Program-made: the position numbers and the translations under genes
Source of the DNA: Paludisphaera mucosa
GTDB lineage: Bacteria > Planctomycetota > Planctomycetia > Isosphaerales > Isosphaeraceae
Direction of reading: 5' to 3'
Assembly (NCBI RefSeq): GCF_029589435.1
Contig: NZ_JARRAG010000002.1
Coordinates: forward strand, 4,154,001 to 4,218,000
Length of the DNA stretch: 64,000 nucleotides
Part shown: positions 1-7,614 of the stretch, in pieces
Numbering within the stretch: position 1 is the first letter of the stretch
Layout of the letters: every line of letters begins with the position of its first letter
Notes under the pieces: model-generated
Told to the model about the DNA's origin: nothing
Database searches by the model: none
Seen by the model: the letters and a program-made list of their open reading frames with translations, nothing else

Positions 1-130
1 CGCCGGTCTTCTTGAGCGGCTCGGTGAGCGACTTCTCAGGCTTCTTGTTCTTGTCGGTCAGCTCCGAGAAGTCGCTGACCGACGCGTTGCGGCGGCCCGG
101 ACTGGTCGGCTTGTAGTAGCGGATGCCCAT
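1..130 (-). CDS. rplB: 50S ribosomal protein L2, N-terminal part (runs off the window)
   Basis: The minus strand from 130 reads [15 protein letters not shown] followed by a Lys-rich stretch, which is the typical L2 N-terminus that contacts 23S rRNA near the peptidyl transferase centre. Only about 43 residues are present because the gene continues past base 1. It follows rplW on the same strand, which is the standard S10-operon order. The 119-bp gap to rplW is wide for this operon and contains a strong hairpin. Identification rests on the N-terminal signature and the gene order. Confidence 0.93.
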   Translation of the reverse strand, partial: MGIRYYKPTSPGRRNASVSDFSELTDKNKKPEKSLTEPLKKTG

Positions 131-199
131 CGCTGGATCCCTCTGCGGGCGGCCGGCTGGCGGCCGCGCCCCTTCGCGTCTCGGTGTTCGGTCCCGGGG

Positions 200-218
200 G
201 GCGGGCCCGGGGCCCGCC
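200..218 (-). other. GC hairpin between rplW and rplB
   Basis: GGCGGGCC at 200-207 and GGCCCGCC at 211-218 form a perfect 8-bp stem with a 3-base loop, inside the 119-bp rplW-rplB spacer. There is no T-tract, so it is not a classical terminator. It could tune readthrough or mRNA processing within the operon, but that role is inference. Confidence 0.4.
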
Positions 219-249
219 GCGTCCCTGATTTCGGTCGGCTCAGGTCAGG

Positions 250-576
250 TCAATAGAAGTCGATCCGGTAGTCGTCGTGGAGGGCGACGATCGCCTTCTT
301 CCAGCCCCGGGTGCGGCCCTGCTGGAGGCGGACCCGCCGCAGCTTCCCCTTGCGGTTCTGGGTGCGGACGTCGCGGACCTTGACGTTGAACAGGGTCTCG
401 ACGGCCGCCTTGATCTCGGTCTTGCCCGCCAGCGGGTTGACCTCGAAGGTGTAGGCGTTGTGCCGCTCCGAGAGGTGGGTCGCCTTCTCGGTGATCAGCG
501 GCCGGACGACCACCTGGTGGGGGTCGAGCGGCGGGCCCTTGCGGGTGTAGGCCGGGGCTCGGCGGAGCGTTACCAT
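250..576 (-). CDS. rplW: 50S ribosomal protein L23
   Basis: A 108-aa protein with the L23 core: 'VVRPLITEKATHL' near residue 23, then 'YTFEVNPLAGKTEIKAAVE', and a basic C-terminal half. L23 binds 23S rRNA domain III at the polypeptide exit tunnel, where trigger factor and SRP dock. It starts 4 bp after the rplD stop, so the two are probably translationally coupled. Its length is slightly above the usual 95-100 aa because of a short N-terminal extension. The C-terminus ends in 'DDYRIDFY', an aromatic tail. Confidence 0.95.
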   Translation of the reverse strand: MVTLRRAPAYTRKGPPLDPHQVVVRPLITEKATHLSERHNAYTFEVNPLAGKTEIKAAVETLFNVKVRDVRTQNRKGKLRRVRLQQGRTRGWKKAIVALHDDYRIDFY

Positions 577-580
577 GGTC

Positions 581-1309
581 TCAGGCCTCCACGGCGCGGC
601 GCGCCGACTGGGTCTTCACGCGCTCGATCAGGGCCGCCAGCGCCTCGCGGGTGAGGACCAGGTAGCGCTGCTTGAGCACGTCGTAGGTGTTGAACTCGGA
701 GACCGGGGCCACCTGCACGCCGTCGATGTTGCGGGCGCTGCGGTAGAGGACCGGGTCGGCGGCGGCGATCCCCAGCAGGATCGTGCGGCCGTCGAGGGTG
801 CGGCGGGCGGCCTGCGCCTTGGTCTCGCCGACGGCCTCGACGGACTCGGCCTCGGTGAGGTCGGGCCGGGCGATGGCCTTCAGGGCCTTGGCGACGACCC
901 GGGTCTTGGGCTGGTCGAGCTTCAGGCCCTCGAGCACCAGCACCTGGTTGTCCTGGAACTTGGACAGCAGGGCCATCCGCACGGCGGCCCGCACGGCCCG
1001 CCGGGGGAGGCTGTAGCGGTAGTCGCGGTTGCGGCGGGCGAAGGCGACGCCGCCGCCCTTCCGCTTGTTGGTGCGCTTCGAGCCGGCGCGGGCGTTGCCG
1101 GTCCCCTTCTGGCGGAACAGCTTCTTGCCCGAGCCGGCGACGTCGGCGCGGCCGCGGGTGTTGACGGTCCCGACCCGGCGGGCCGCCAGGTGCATCAGGA
1201 CGACGTCGTGCAGGAGCTGCTTGTTGACCTCGCCGCCGAACGCGGCCGGGTCGACCTGCTCCTCGCCCACCTTGGCGCCGTCGGCGTTGTATACAGGAAT
1301 CGTCAGCAT
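581..1309 (-). CDS. rplD: 50S ribosomal protein L4
   Basis: A 242-aa protein starting MLTIPVYNADG, with the L4 loop motif around 'RQKGTGNARAGS' and a C-terminal Rossmann-like half. L4 is a primary 23S rRNA binder whose loop lines the exit tunnel, and in some bacteria it represses its own operon. An in-frame ATG at 1324 is possible, but the GGAG there touches the start codon, so 1309 is preferred. It is about 35 residues longer than the E. coli protein. The 38-bp gap to rplC and 4-bp gap to rplW support one transcript. Confidence 0.95.
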   Translation of the reverse strand: MLTIPVYNADGAKVGEEQVDPAAFGGEVNKQLLHDVVLMHLAARRVGTVNTRGRADVAGSGKKLFRQKGTGNARAGSKRTNKRKGGGVAFARRNRDYRYSLPRRAVRAAVRMALLSKFQDNQVLVLEGLKLDQPKTRVVAKALKAIARPDLTEAESVEAVGETKAQAARRTLDGRTILLGIAAADPVLYRSARNIDGVQVAPVSEFNTYDVLKQRYLVLTREALAALIERVKTQSARRAVEA

Positions 1310-1347
1310 GGTGATCGCATCCATCTCCGAGGGTCCGCGAACCCGAC

Positions 1348-1983
1348 TCAGCCCTTGTTGGTCTGACGGACGGTCAGGTAGCCGCCGTTGGGGCCGGGCA
1401 CGGCGCCGCGGAGCAGCAAGAGGTTGTTGGTCGGGTCGATCCGGACGACTTCCAGGTTCCGCACGGTCACCTGCGTGTTGCCGAACTGGCCCGGCTTGCG
1501 GATGCCCTTGCGGGTCCGCGACGGGTCGGCGCTGGGGCCGGAGGAGCCGGGATGGCGGTGCATCCGCTTGACGCCGTGGGTCGCCCGCAGGCCGCGGAAC
1601 CCGTGACGCTTGATGACGCCCGAGAAGCCCCGGCCCTTGCTGACGCCGGTGACGTCCACGTTCTTGATCTCGCTGAAGACCTCGACGGTCAGCTTGGCCC
1701 CGGCCTGGACGTCGACCACGGGGCCCGCCTGGCGGATCTCGCGGACGTATCGCTTGGGCTCGGCGTCGACCTTCTTGGCGTGGCCCCGCTCGGCCTGGGT
1801 CGCGTTCTTCCGCTTCTTGTCGTCGAAGCCGAGCTGGACCGCGTGGTAGCCGTCGACGTCGTCGGTGCGGACCTGCAGCACGGTGCAGGGGCCGCACTCC
1901 AGAACCGTGATCGGGACGGCGGTGCCGTCCTCTTGGAAGATCTGGGTCATTCCGACCTTCCGTCCCAGCAGTCCCACTCGCAT
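1348..1983 (-). CDS. rplC: 50S ribosomal protein L3
   Basis: A 211-aa protein starting MRVGLLGRKVGMTQIF, the conserved L3 N-terminus, with the central loop 'HRHPGSSGPSADPSR' that reaches toward the peptidyl transferase centre. L3 initiates 50S assembly. The start at 1983 is supported by GGAG seven bases upstream. The preceding gene rpsJ ends 323 bp away, an unusually large spacer that carries a possible separate promoter and folded leader. Length and motif are normal for the family. Confidence 0.96.
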   Translation of the reverse strand: MRVGLLGRKVGMTQIFQEDGTAVPITVLECGPCTVLQVRTDDVDGYHAVQLGFDDKKRKNATQAERGHAKKVDAEPKRYVREIRQAGPVVDVQAGAKLTVEVFSEIKNVDVTGVSKGRGFSGVIKRHGFRGLRATHGVKRMHRHPGSSGPSADPSRTRKGIRKPGQFGNTQVTVRNLEVVRIDPTNNLLLLRGAVPGPNGGYLTVRQTNKG

Positions 1984-2306
1984 CGTCGAACTCCGTGTAC
2001 AACCGGTGGCGGCGCTACCGCCGGCCGAGGCCGGGCCCGGGGATCCGGGACGCCCGGCGGGCCTCGCGGCGAGGCGTGTTCCAATCAACCTGGGGTGGGG
2101 CGGGCTTCGACGGGGGGATCGCGGCCAGGCTTTTCGGCGATCCCATTCCCGACGCCGGGGCTGTCTCTCGGCCGAGGCCGATTGAGGCGTCCGACGCGTC
2201 CGGACGTGCACGTACAGTCGTACGCGGTCCAGGAAGCCATGAATCCGGAGCGTCGACTCTAACAGCCGACGCCGGACGATTCAATCCTCTACCTCGCCTT
2301 CGCGGC
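1984..2306 (-). promoter_or_regulatory. Structured 323-bp leader between rpsJ and rplC
   Basis: No protein-coding gene is supported in this stretch. It contains several short palindromes: CTCGGCCGAG at 2167-2176, CGTCCGGACG near 2197-2206, and a CGTAC/GTACG stem with a four-base loop at 2211-2224. Together with the promoter-like pair at 2256-2284 this suggests a separately transcribed, folded leader for rplCDWB. Ribosomal protein operons are often autoregulated through such leaders. Which protein, if any, binds here is unknown. Confidence 0.45.
2256..2284 (-). promoter_or_regulatory. Possible internal sigma70-like promoter for rplC
   Basis: On the minus strand TTGAAT (2284-2279) is followed after 17 bp by TAGAGT (2261-2256). 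It sits just downstream of the rpsJ stop codon and would give a leader of about 265 nt before rplC. Both boxes deviate from consensus, so confidence is moderate. Confidence 0.4.
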
Positions 2307-2648
2307 TCAGGAGCCCGACGGCGAAGCCTTGATCTTGATGTCCACGCCCGCGGGCAGGCTCAGCTTGTTCAAGGCGTCGATGGTCTTGTTCGTCGGCTGG
2401 ACGATGTCGATCAGGCGCTTGTGCGTCCGGATCTCGAACTGCTCCCGCGACTTCTTGTCGATGTGCGGGCTGCGGAGCACCGTGTAGCGCTCGATCCGCG
2501 TCGGCAGGGGGATCGGTCCGTGAACGATGGCCTCGGTCCGCTTGGCCGTGTCGACGATGTCTTTGGCCGATTGATCCAGGATGGTGTGATCGTAGGCTTC
2601 CATCCGGATTCGAATCCGCTCGTTGCTGATACCCGCCACCGCAGTCAC
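2307..2648 (-). CDS. rpsJ: 30S ribosomal protein S10
   Basis: A 113-aa protein with the S10 core '[14 protein letters not shown]', 'GPIPLPTR' and 'THKRLIDI'. S10 binds the 3' domain of 16S rRNA in the 30S head and also acts with NusB in antitermination. The start is probably GTG at 2648, preceded by GGAAGG at very short spacing. GTG at 2639 would have better spacing and remove three residues. As usual it heads the S10 operon, with a convincing promoter at 2726-2754. Confidence 0.95.
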   Translation of the reverse strand: MTAVAGISNERIRIRMEAYDHTILDQSAKDIVDTAKRTEAIVHGPIPLPTRIERYTVLRSPHIDKKSREQFEIRTHKRLIDIVQPTNKTIDALNKLSLPAGVDIKIKASPSGS

Positions 2649-2725
2649 GTCCTTCCGGCCCGAAACCCGTCCGATCCGAGGTAGGTCCGTCCCACCTTAA
2701 GTCGCTCGTCACGCAGGAAAGTAAG

Positions 2726-2754
2726 AGTGTAACGCGACCCCCCCAGACCGTCAA
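2726..2754 (-). promoter_or_regulatory. Promoter of the S10 operon
   Basis: On the minus strand TTGACG (2754-2749), a 17-bp spacer and TACACT (2731-2726) form a good sigma70-type promoter about 80 bp upstream of rpsJ. It is divergent from the promoter at 2838-2866. Confidence 0.65.
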
Positions 2755-2837
2755 CCGGACTCCTCGCCGTTTTTTCTCGGAATCTTCGATGCAACCCCAA
2801 CCGCGAGGGGCCGTCCCACGATCCACGCATGGCGTAC

Positions 2838-2866
2838 TTGACCGGATTCGATCCGAAACTTATAAA
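2838..2866 (+). promoter_or_regulatory. Promoter of the HAF-repeat/PEP-CTERM gene
   Basis: TTGACC at 2838-2843, a 17-bp spacer and TATAAA at 2861-2866 give a near-consensus sigma70 promoter. The predicted start of transcription leaves a leader of about 85 nt before the ATG at 2958. Confidence 0.65.
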
Positions 2867-2957
2867 AGCCGTCTCACGACTGCGGGGCCGTTCGCAGCCG
2901 CCGGTGATGGACGCCGGCCCGCCCTCGATCGACCGCCCGAGACCAGGGAGGGTCTTA

Positions 2958-4091
2958 ATGAACTTATCGACGCAACTCGCCTATCGACGACTCCTTCCGG
3001 CCCTCTTGCTCGTCTCCGCCTGGACGGCCGAGGCCCGCGCGGTCCCGTACAAGATTGTCGATCTCGGGACGCTGCCGGGTACCTCCAGCAGCGTCGCGAC
3101 CTCGATCAACAATCAGGGCCAGGTCGTCGGGATCTCCTATAACGACGGCGACGGCGTCTACGCGCCGTTGATCCGGGCGAACGCCAACCCGGGTCGGTTC
3201 CTCGGGAACGGCGATGGGGCCAGGTCGTTCCTCTCCGACGGCTCGACGATGACCTCGATCGCGCCCACGGGGGGCCTGGCGACGTCGATCAACGACAGCG
3301 GCCAGGTCGTCGGGGGTGCGTACACCTCGATCAACAATTCCGGCCAGTACGTCGGGTCGACGCAGTCGGGCGTGCAGCCGTATTTCGACCAGACGAAGGA
3401 GGATCCGCCGGCGGTGAAGATCGACGGCTCGTACGTCGCGCCGTCGAGCGTCTCGGGAGGCGTGTCGACGTCGCTGCCGATCATCCCGTACGCCGTGAAC
3501 GACTCGGGGACGATCGGGGGGACGGTTTACACGCAAGAAGCCCCCTACGTGCCGTGGAACCGCGAACTCTTCAATGGTTACCGTCCCGTCGTCTACCAGG
3601 ACGGCCGGACGTCGTACGTCGGCTACACGCCGGGCAACGGCATGGCCGGCTTGGACGCCCGCGTGGTGGGGATCAACGATCGTGGCCAGGTGTTGATCCA
3701 GGAGCATTGGTACGGGGCGGGCCTGACCTTCCAGGTCTACGACCTGAAAACCGGAGCGAACAGCAGGCCCGACCCGATGCGCTCGCCCGTCATGAACGTC
3801 GCCACGGCCATCAACGACGCCGGACAGGTCGTGGGCAACGGCTTCCTGTCCGACGGCTCGACCATGCAGAAGCTCGTCGACCTGCTGCCGTCGCCCGGCG
3901 GCTGGAGCGACCTGAACGCGACGGACATCAATGACGCGGGCGCGATCGTCGGCCAGGGGACGATCGACGGCCAGTTCCACGCCTTCCTGATGACGCCCGA
4001 GACGGTCCCCGAGCCGTCGACGGTCCTCATCTGGGCGACGATCGCCGCGCTCGGCGTGGGCCGGCTACGGCTCGCGCGGAAGGGACGCTGA
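2958..4091 (+). CDS. Secreted HAF-repeat protein with PEP-CTERM anchor
   Basis: A 377-aa protein with a signal peptide (hydrophobic LLPALLLVSAWTA, then AEARA) and repeated 'SINxxGQVVG' units near residues 38, 101, 230, 275, 310 and 350, the HAF extracellular repeat. It ends with VPEPSTVL, a transmembrane stretch and a basic tail, the PEP-CTERM signal that an exosortase recognises. It is therefore exported and probably surface-retained; its ligand is unknown. The start at 2958 has GGGAGGG about five bases upstream. No exosortase gene is visible in the window. It stands alone between divergent and convergent neighbours. Confidence 0.85.
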   Translation: MNLSTQLAYRRLLPALLLVSAWTAEARAVPYKIVDLGTLPGTSSSVATSINNQGQVVGISYNDGDGVYAPLIRANANPGRFLGNGDGARSFLSDGSTMTSIAPTGGLATSINDSGQVVGGAYTSINNSGQYVGSTQSGVQPYFDQTKEDPPAVKIDGSYVAPSSVSGGVSTSLPIIPYAVNDSGTIGGTVYTQEAPYVPWNRELFNGYRPVVYQDGRTSYVGYTPGNGMAGLDARVVGINDRGQVLIQEHWYGAGLTFQVYDLKTGANSRPDPMRSPVMNVATAINDAGQVVGNGFLSDGSTMQKLVDLLPSPGGWSDLNATDINDAGAIVGQGTIDGQFHAFLMTPETVPEPSTVLIWATIAALGVGRLRLARKGR

Positions 4092-4099
4092 GGTTGCGA

Positions 4100-4119
4100 A
4101 CGGCGGGCCGTCCCGCCGT
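4100..4119. terminator. Bidirectional hairpin between convergent genes
   Basis: ACGGCGGG (4100-4107) and CCCGCCGT (4112-4119) form a perfect 8-bp stem with loop CCGT. It fills the 30-bp gap between the HAF gene and the hydrolase gene, which converge here. There is no U-tract, but the position fits a two-way terminator. Confidence 0.5.
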
Positions 4120-4121
4120 CG

Positions 4122-4937
4122 TCATCCGCCGCCCGCGACGCCCTGTTTCACGAACGCCGCGACCTCGCGGATCACCTCCCTGGCGATCAGGATCCGGCGG
4201 TGGCCGTAGCGTTCGGTGATGCGCAACGTGGCCCCCGGCCAGGCCGAGGCCACCGCGCGGGCCTCCGCCACCGGGATCGCATCGTCCCCCTGGTCGTGGA
4301 CCACCAGGGCGGGGACGGTCAGGCCGGCCGCGAAGCGGGCGACGTCCAGGTCTGCGAGCGGCTCGCCCACGTCCTGCTCGACCAGGGCCAGGAAGCGTTC
4401 GGCGTCGACGCCCTCGATCTGGTGGCGGGCGCACCAGCGCCCCACCATGCCGAGGAGCGACGACGGGCCGCTGATCAGGACTGCACGACTCGCCCGCAGC
4501 CCACGCCGGAGGGCCACGGCCGTCGCCGCGGCGCCGAACGAGTGGCCCACGATCCCGGCCAGCGGGCCCAGCTCCGCACCGATCGCGGCGAGCGTCCGGC
4601 CGTATTGCAGAACGTTGACGGTCTCGCCCGGCGAATCGCCGTGGGCGGGGGCGTCGACGGCCACGACGCGCAGGCCGGCGTCGGCCAGGGGTGCGAGGAA
4701 GGCCCCCCAGTGCGAGCGACGGCTTTCCCAGCCGTGGGCGAGCAGGACGATCGGGCCCTCGCCCCACGAGGTCGCCGCCAGGCCGCATTCGAGATCCAGA
4801 GGGGCGCCCCGGCCCAACAACTCATCGTCGCGCGGGGCGCGAGGCGTCGGCCGCGGGGTGAGGAACCGCAGCACCCGGCCTCGCAGCCACGCCTCATGCT
4901 CGGCCGGGCTCTGGTTTGGAATCGGGATCTCCATCAT
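4122..4937 (-). CDS. Alpha/beta-fold hydrolase
   Basis: A 271-aa cytoplasmic protein with the alpha/beta hydrolase plan: oxyanion region 'LLAHGWESR' around residues 65-73, nucleophile elbow GHSFG with Ser133, an acid in 'DQGDDAIP', and a C-terminal catalytic His in 'YGHRR'. The substrate cannot be told from sequence. It is transcribed away from the MarR gene at 5036, and the 98-bp divergent gap contains a TTGTA/TACAA palindrome, so MarR control is likely but inferred. A second Met follows immediately at 4934. Confidence 0.85.
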   Translation of the reverse strand: MMEIPIPNQSPAEHEAWLRGRVLRFLTPRPTPRAPRDDELLGRGAPLDLECGLAATSWGEGPIVLLAHGWESRRSHWGAFLAPLADAGLRVVAVDAPAHGDSPGETVNVLQYGRTLAAIGAELGPLAGIVGHSFGAAATAVALRRGLRASRAVLISGPSSLLGMVGRWCARHQIEGVDAERFLALVEQDVGEPLADLDVARFAAGLTVPALVVHDQGDDAIPVAEARAVASAWPGATLRITERYGHRRILIAREVIREVAAFVKQGVAGGG

Positions 4938-4998
4938 TCCCCTCGCATCCGTGCCGAAGACATCGAGCCGGCGGACGGCCCGGCCCGGCGAAGCTCGA

Positions 4999-5010
4999 TT
5001 GTATTTACAA
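4999..5010. promoter_or_regulatory. Candidate MarR operator (TTGTA-N2-TACAA)
   Basis: TTGTATTTACAA is a perfect inverted repeat with a 2-bp centre in an otherwise very GC-rich intergenic gap. It lies 26 bp before the MarR start and 62 bp before the divergent hydrolase start, where MarR regulators usually bind their own promoter. Confidence 0.5.
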
Positions 5011-5035
5011 CGGAATGCGGCTACAAGAGAAGCCC

Positions 5036-5479
5036 ATGAGCGCCGAGCGACCGATCCACGAACTGGCGGACGAGATGGCCTCGGCCTGCCTGGCGGGCCA
5101 CGCCCGGCTGCTGAGCCGCCTGCTCACGAATCGCTACGAGGCGACGGTCGCGCCGTTGGGGCTGACGATCGCCCGGGTCTTGCTCCTCGGGGCGGTCGCG
5201 AAACACGGCAAGGTCACGCCGTCGGTGCTGGCCGAGCAGCTGGGCTTCGACCCGTCGACGCTGAGCCGGAACTTCAAAATGCTCCGCTCGGAAGGGCTCA
5301 TCGACATGGCCCATGCGTCCGACGGCGGCCACACCGTGGTCTCGTTGACGCCCCAAGGAGAGAGCCTCTTCCGGCAGGCCAACGAGCGCTGGCGGGTCGC
5401 CCAGCGCGAGGCCGAGGCCGCCCTGGGATCCCGGCTCAGCGCGAGCGTCCGGGCCGCGGCCCGCAAGCTCCGCGATTGA
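5036..5479 (+). CDS. MarR-family transcriptional regulator
   Basis: A 147-aa protein with the MarR winged helix-turn-helix: 'VTPSVLAEQLGFDPSTLSRN' (recognition helix about residues 65-85), then the wing 'HTVVSLTPQG'. MarR dimers bind palindromes near their own gene and often release DNA when a small aromatic or lipid ligand, or an oxidant, binds. The ATG at 5036 has AAGAGA upstream; an in-frame ATG at 5015 would add seven residues. The neighbours are the divergent hydrolase and the downstream ketosynthase, so its regulon may include both. Confidence 0.88.
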   Translation: MSAERPIHELADEMASACLAGHARLLSRLLTNRYEATVAPLGLTIARVLLLGAVAKHGKVTPSVLAEQLGFDPSTLSRNFKMLRSEGLIDMAHASDGGHTVVSLTPQGESLFRQANERWRVAQREAEAALGSRLSASVRAAARKLRD

Positions 5480-5500
5480 GGACTTTTTTTGGCGGAAGGC

Positions 5501-5528
5501 GTGTATCTACATCCGGTTGCCGATACAC
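5501..5528. promoter_or_regulatory. Inverted repeat upstream of the ketosynthase gene
   Basis: GTGTAT (5501-5506) and ATACAC (5523-5528) are perfect inverted arms separated by 16 bp, in the 105-bp gap between marR and the ketosynthase. The arms contain TGTA/TACA like the operator at 4999, so a second MarR site is possible. Confidence 0.35.
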
Positions 5529-5584
5529 AAAGCGACGAACGATCGCGTTCGGGGCGAGGTCGGCGGGCTTTCCGAGGGGGGACG

Positions 5585-6877
5585 ATGGAGACGAGGCGGT
5601 CGGGATGGCGGCGGGTGGTGATCACGGGGATGGGGACGGTGAATCCGCTGGGATCGAGCGTGGCGGAATCCTGGGCCGGCCTGTGCGCCGGGAGGAGCGG
5701 CGTCGGGCCGATCGAGCAATTCGACCCGGGCGCCTTCCCCGTGCGCTTCGCAGGCGAGGTGAAGGGGTTCAGTACGGCGATGCTGCCGAATCCGAAGGCG
5801 GCGAAACGGATGGACCGGGTCGCCCAGTTCGCGGTCTGCGCGGCGGCCGAGGCCGTGCGCGACGCCGGGCTGGACCTCGCGGCCGGCGACCCGTTCCGCC
5901 GCGGGGTCGTGCTGGGTTGCGGCATCGGCGGGCTGAACGAGTTCGAGGCGGGCCACGGCGCGTACCTGAGGGCGGGGCCGCGGCGGATCAGTCCGTTCGT
6001 GATCCCCAAGATGATGCCCAACGCGGCGCCCGCATCGATCGCGATCGAGTTCGGGCTGATGGGCCCGAGCGCCGCGGTGGCCTCGGCCTGCTCGTCGGCC
6101 GCCGACGCGGTGGGCGACGCCTACCGCGCGATCCAGCGCGGCGAGGCCGACGTCATGCTCGCCGGCGGAGCGGAGGCCCCGATCACGCCGATGGGCCTGG
6201 GCGGTTTCGTCGCCTCGCGCGCCCTCTCGACCCGCAACGACGCCCCTCAGGCCGCAAGCCGACCCTTCGACCGCGACCGCGACGGCTTCGTGCTGGCCGA
6301 GGGGGCCGGCGTCGTGGTGCTGGAAGACCTGGAACACGCCCGCCGCCGCGGCGCGCGGATCTACGTCGAACTCCTCGGCTACGCCCGCACGAACGACGCC
6401 TACGGGATCGCCGCCCCCCACCCCGACGGCCTCGGCGCGGCCCGCGCGATCCGCCTGGCGATGGACGACGCGGGCCTGAATCCGGCCGACGTCGACTACA
6501 TCAACGCCCACGCCACCAGCACCGGACTGGGCGACGCGGTCGAGACGAAAGCCCTGAAGCAGGCCCTCGGCGATCGTGCGTACCGCGTCGCGATCAGCAG
6601 CACCAAGGGGATGACCGGCCACCTCTGCGGGGCCAGCGGGGCGATCGAGCTGATCGCCGCCACCCTGGCGATCGTCCACGGGGTCGTCCCCCCAACGATC
6701 AACCTCGAAAACCCCGATCCCGACTGCGACCTCGACTACGTCCCCAACGTCGCCCGCTCCATGCCCGTCCGCGCCGCGCTTTCGACGAGCTTCGGTTTCG
6801 GCGGCCACAACTCGTGCCTGGCGATCGGCTCGCTGGACCGGCCCATCAACTCGGCGAGCCGGGATCCCATTGTTTGA
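5585..6877 (+). CDS. fabF: Beta-ketoacyl-ACP synthase II (FabF-type)
   Basis: A 430-aa condensing enzyme of fatty acid synthesis, which elongates acyl-ACP with malonyl-ACP in the cytoplasm. The catalytic triad is visible: Cys169 in SACSS, His309 in INAHATST, His346 in KGMTGHLCG. Start 5585 has a GAGGGGGG tract four bases upstream. Length is normal for FabF. It follows marR by 105 bp without other fab genes nearby, so it may be an extra, regulated ketosynthase or part of a small polyketide or lipid-modifying route rather than the housekeeping FabF. The last 32 bp overlap the convergent gene at 6846. Confidence 0.88.
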   Translation: METRRSGWRRVVITGMGTVNPLGSSVAESWAGLCAGRSGVGPIEQFDPGAFPVRFAGEVKGFSTAMLPNPKAAKRMDRVAQFAVCAAAEAVRDAGLDLAAGDPFRRGVVLGCGIGGLNEFEAGHGAYLRAGPRRISPFVIPKMMPNAAPASIAIEFGLMGPSAAVASACSSAADAVGDAYRAIQRGEADVMLAGGAEAPITPMGLGGFVASRALSTRNDAPQAASRPFDRDRDGFVLAEGAGVVVLEDLEHARRRGARIYVELLGYARTNDAYGIAAPHPDGLGAARAIRLAMDDAGLNPADVDYINAHATSTGLGDAVETKALKQALGDRAYRVAISSTKGMTGHLCGASGAIELIAATLAIVHGVVPPTINLENPDPDCDLDYVPNVARSMPVRAALSTSFGFGGHNSCLAIGSLDRPINSASRDPIV

Positions 6878-7322
6878 GGATCCGCACGTCGTCGGCCGGG
6901 GCCGGCCACAGCACGGCGAGGTAGTGGTCGTCGCCATCGGTCCCAGCCTCTTCGATCGTGTCGAAACCGCCGTGGTGCGAACGGACCCGATACCAGCCCG
7001 GCTCGATGGCGAACTCGGCGACCGGGCCGCCGGTGCATTCGTGGACCTGGAGCCGCCCCGTGCGCAGATGCAGGCTCGCCTCGGCGACGTGGTCCCAGGC
7101 GTCGAGGTCGCAGGCCGGCTCGGCGTCGTGGATCTCCACCTCGACGGCCACGGTCATGTCCCGCTCCGGCTGGATCACGACGACGTGCGGGCCGGTCTTG
7201 ATGCGTCGACGCACGTCCTCGTCGGTGTACTCCTCCGGAGCCTCCTGGGTCATGCCCCGATCCCACAGGTAGAACTGGTGATAGTCGGCGAACACCTCGA
7301 ACGCCTGGCGCTGCAAACGCAT
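6846..7322 (-). CDS. Conserved hypothetical protein (158 aa)
   Basis: I do not recognise the family. The 158-aa product is acidic and rich in short beta-strand-like stretches ('HVVVIQPERDMTVAVEVEI', 'GWYRVRSHHGGF'), without signal peptide or TM segment. The start at 7322 is supported by GGAGG five bases upstream. Its 3' end overlaps the fabF 3' end by 32 bp in antisense. It lies 162 bp downstream of a 62-bp element shared with the region before the FHA gene at 18805. Confidence 0.7.
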   Translation of the reverse strand: MRLQRQAFEVFADYHQFYLWDRGMTQEAPEEYTDEDVRRRIKTGPHVVVIQPERDMTVAVEVEIHDAEPACDLDAWDHVAEASLHLRTGRLQVHECTGGPVAEFAIEPGWYRVRSHHGGFDTIEEAGTDGDDHYLAVLWPAPADDVRILKQWDPGSPS

Positions 7323-7483
7323 GACGGCCTCCGACGGAGCGAGGGGCGGGCCGGAACGGGACGGAATCGCCGAGAATCCGGCGCGGCGTCGTTCCAAATC
7401 GGCGATTCGGTCGCATGGTAAGGGATAAGGGATGCTGCGCTTCGCAGGGTCTCCGGCACGACGTCGTCAGCGGGATCCGGGAG

Positions 7484-7545
7484 TTCGAAAACACTATCGA
7501 TATGAACGAGCGAAGCCAATTGGATTCGACGTAACCTTAATGAAA
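7484..7545. repeat. 62-bp dispersed element, copy A
   Basis: Shares ordered blocks with 18947-19008: TTCGAAA, TCGATATGA, GCCAA(T/C)TGGATTCGAC, AACCT and ATGAAA, over the same total length of 62 bp. Both copies lie between two minus-strand genes, 70-97 bp after one stop and 142-162 bp before the next start. The rest of the 292-bp gap (7323-7614) shows nothing else I can name. Confidence 0.55.
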
Positions 7546-7614
7546 CATTGACCTTGAGCCAGAAACAGGATTGGCTCGGTTCCGGCAACGAAGCCGATCT
7601 CGGCGGGTTCGATT

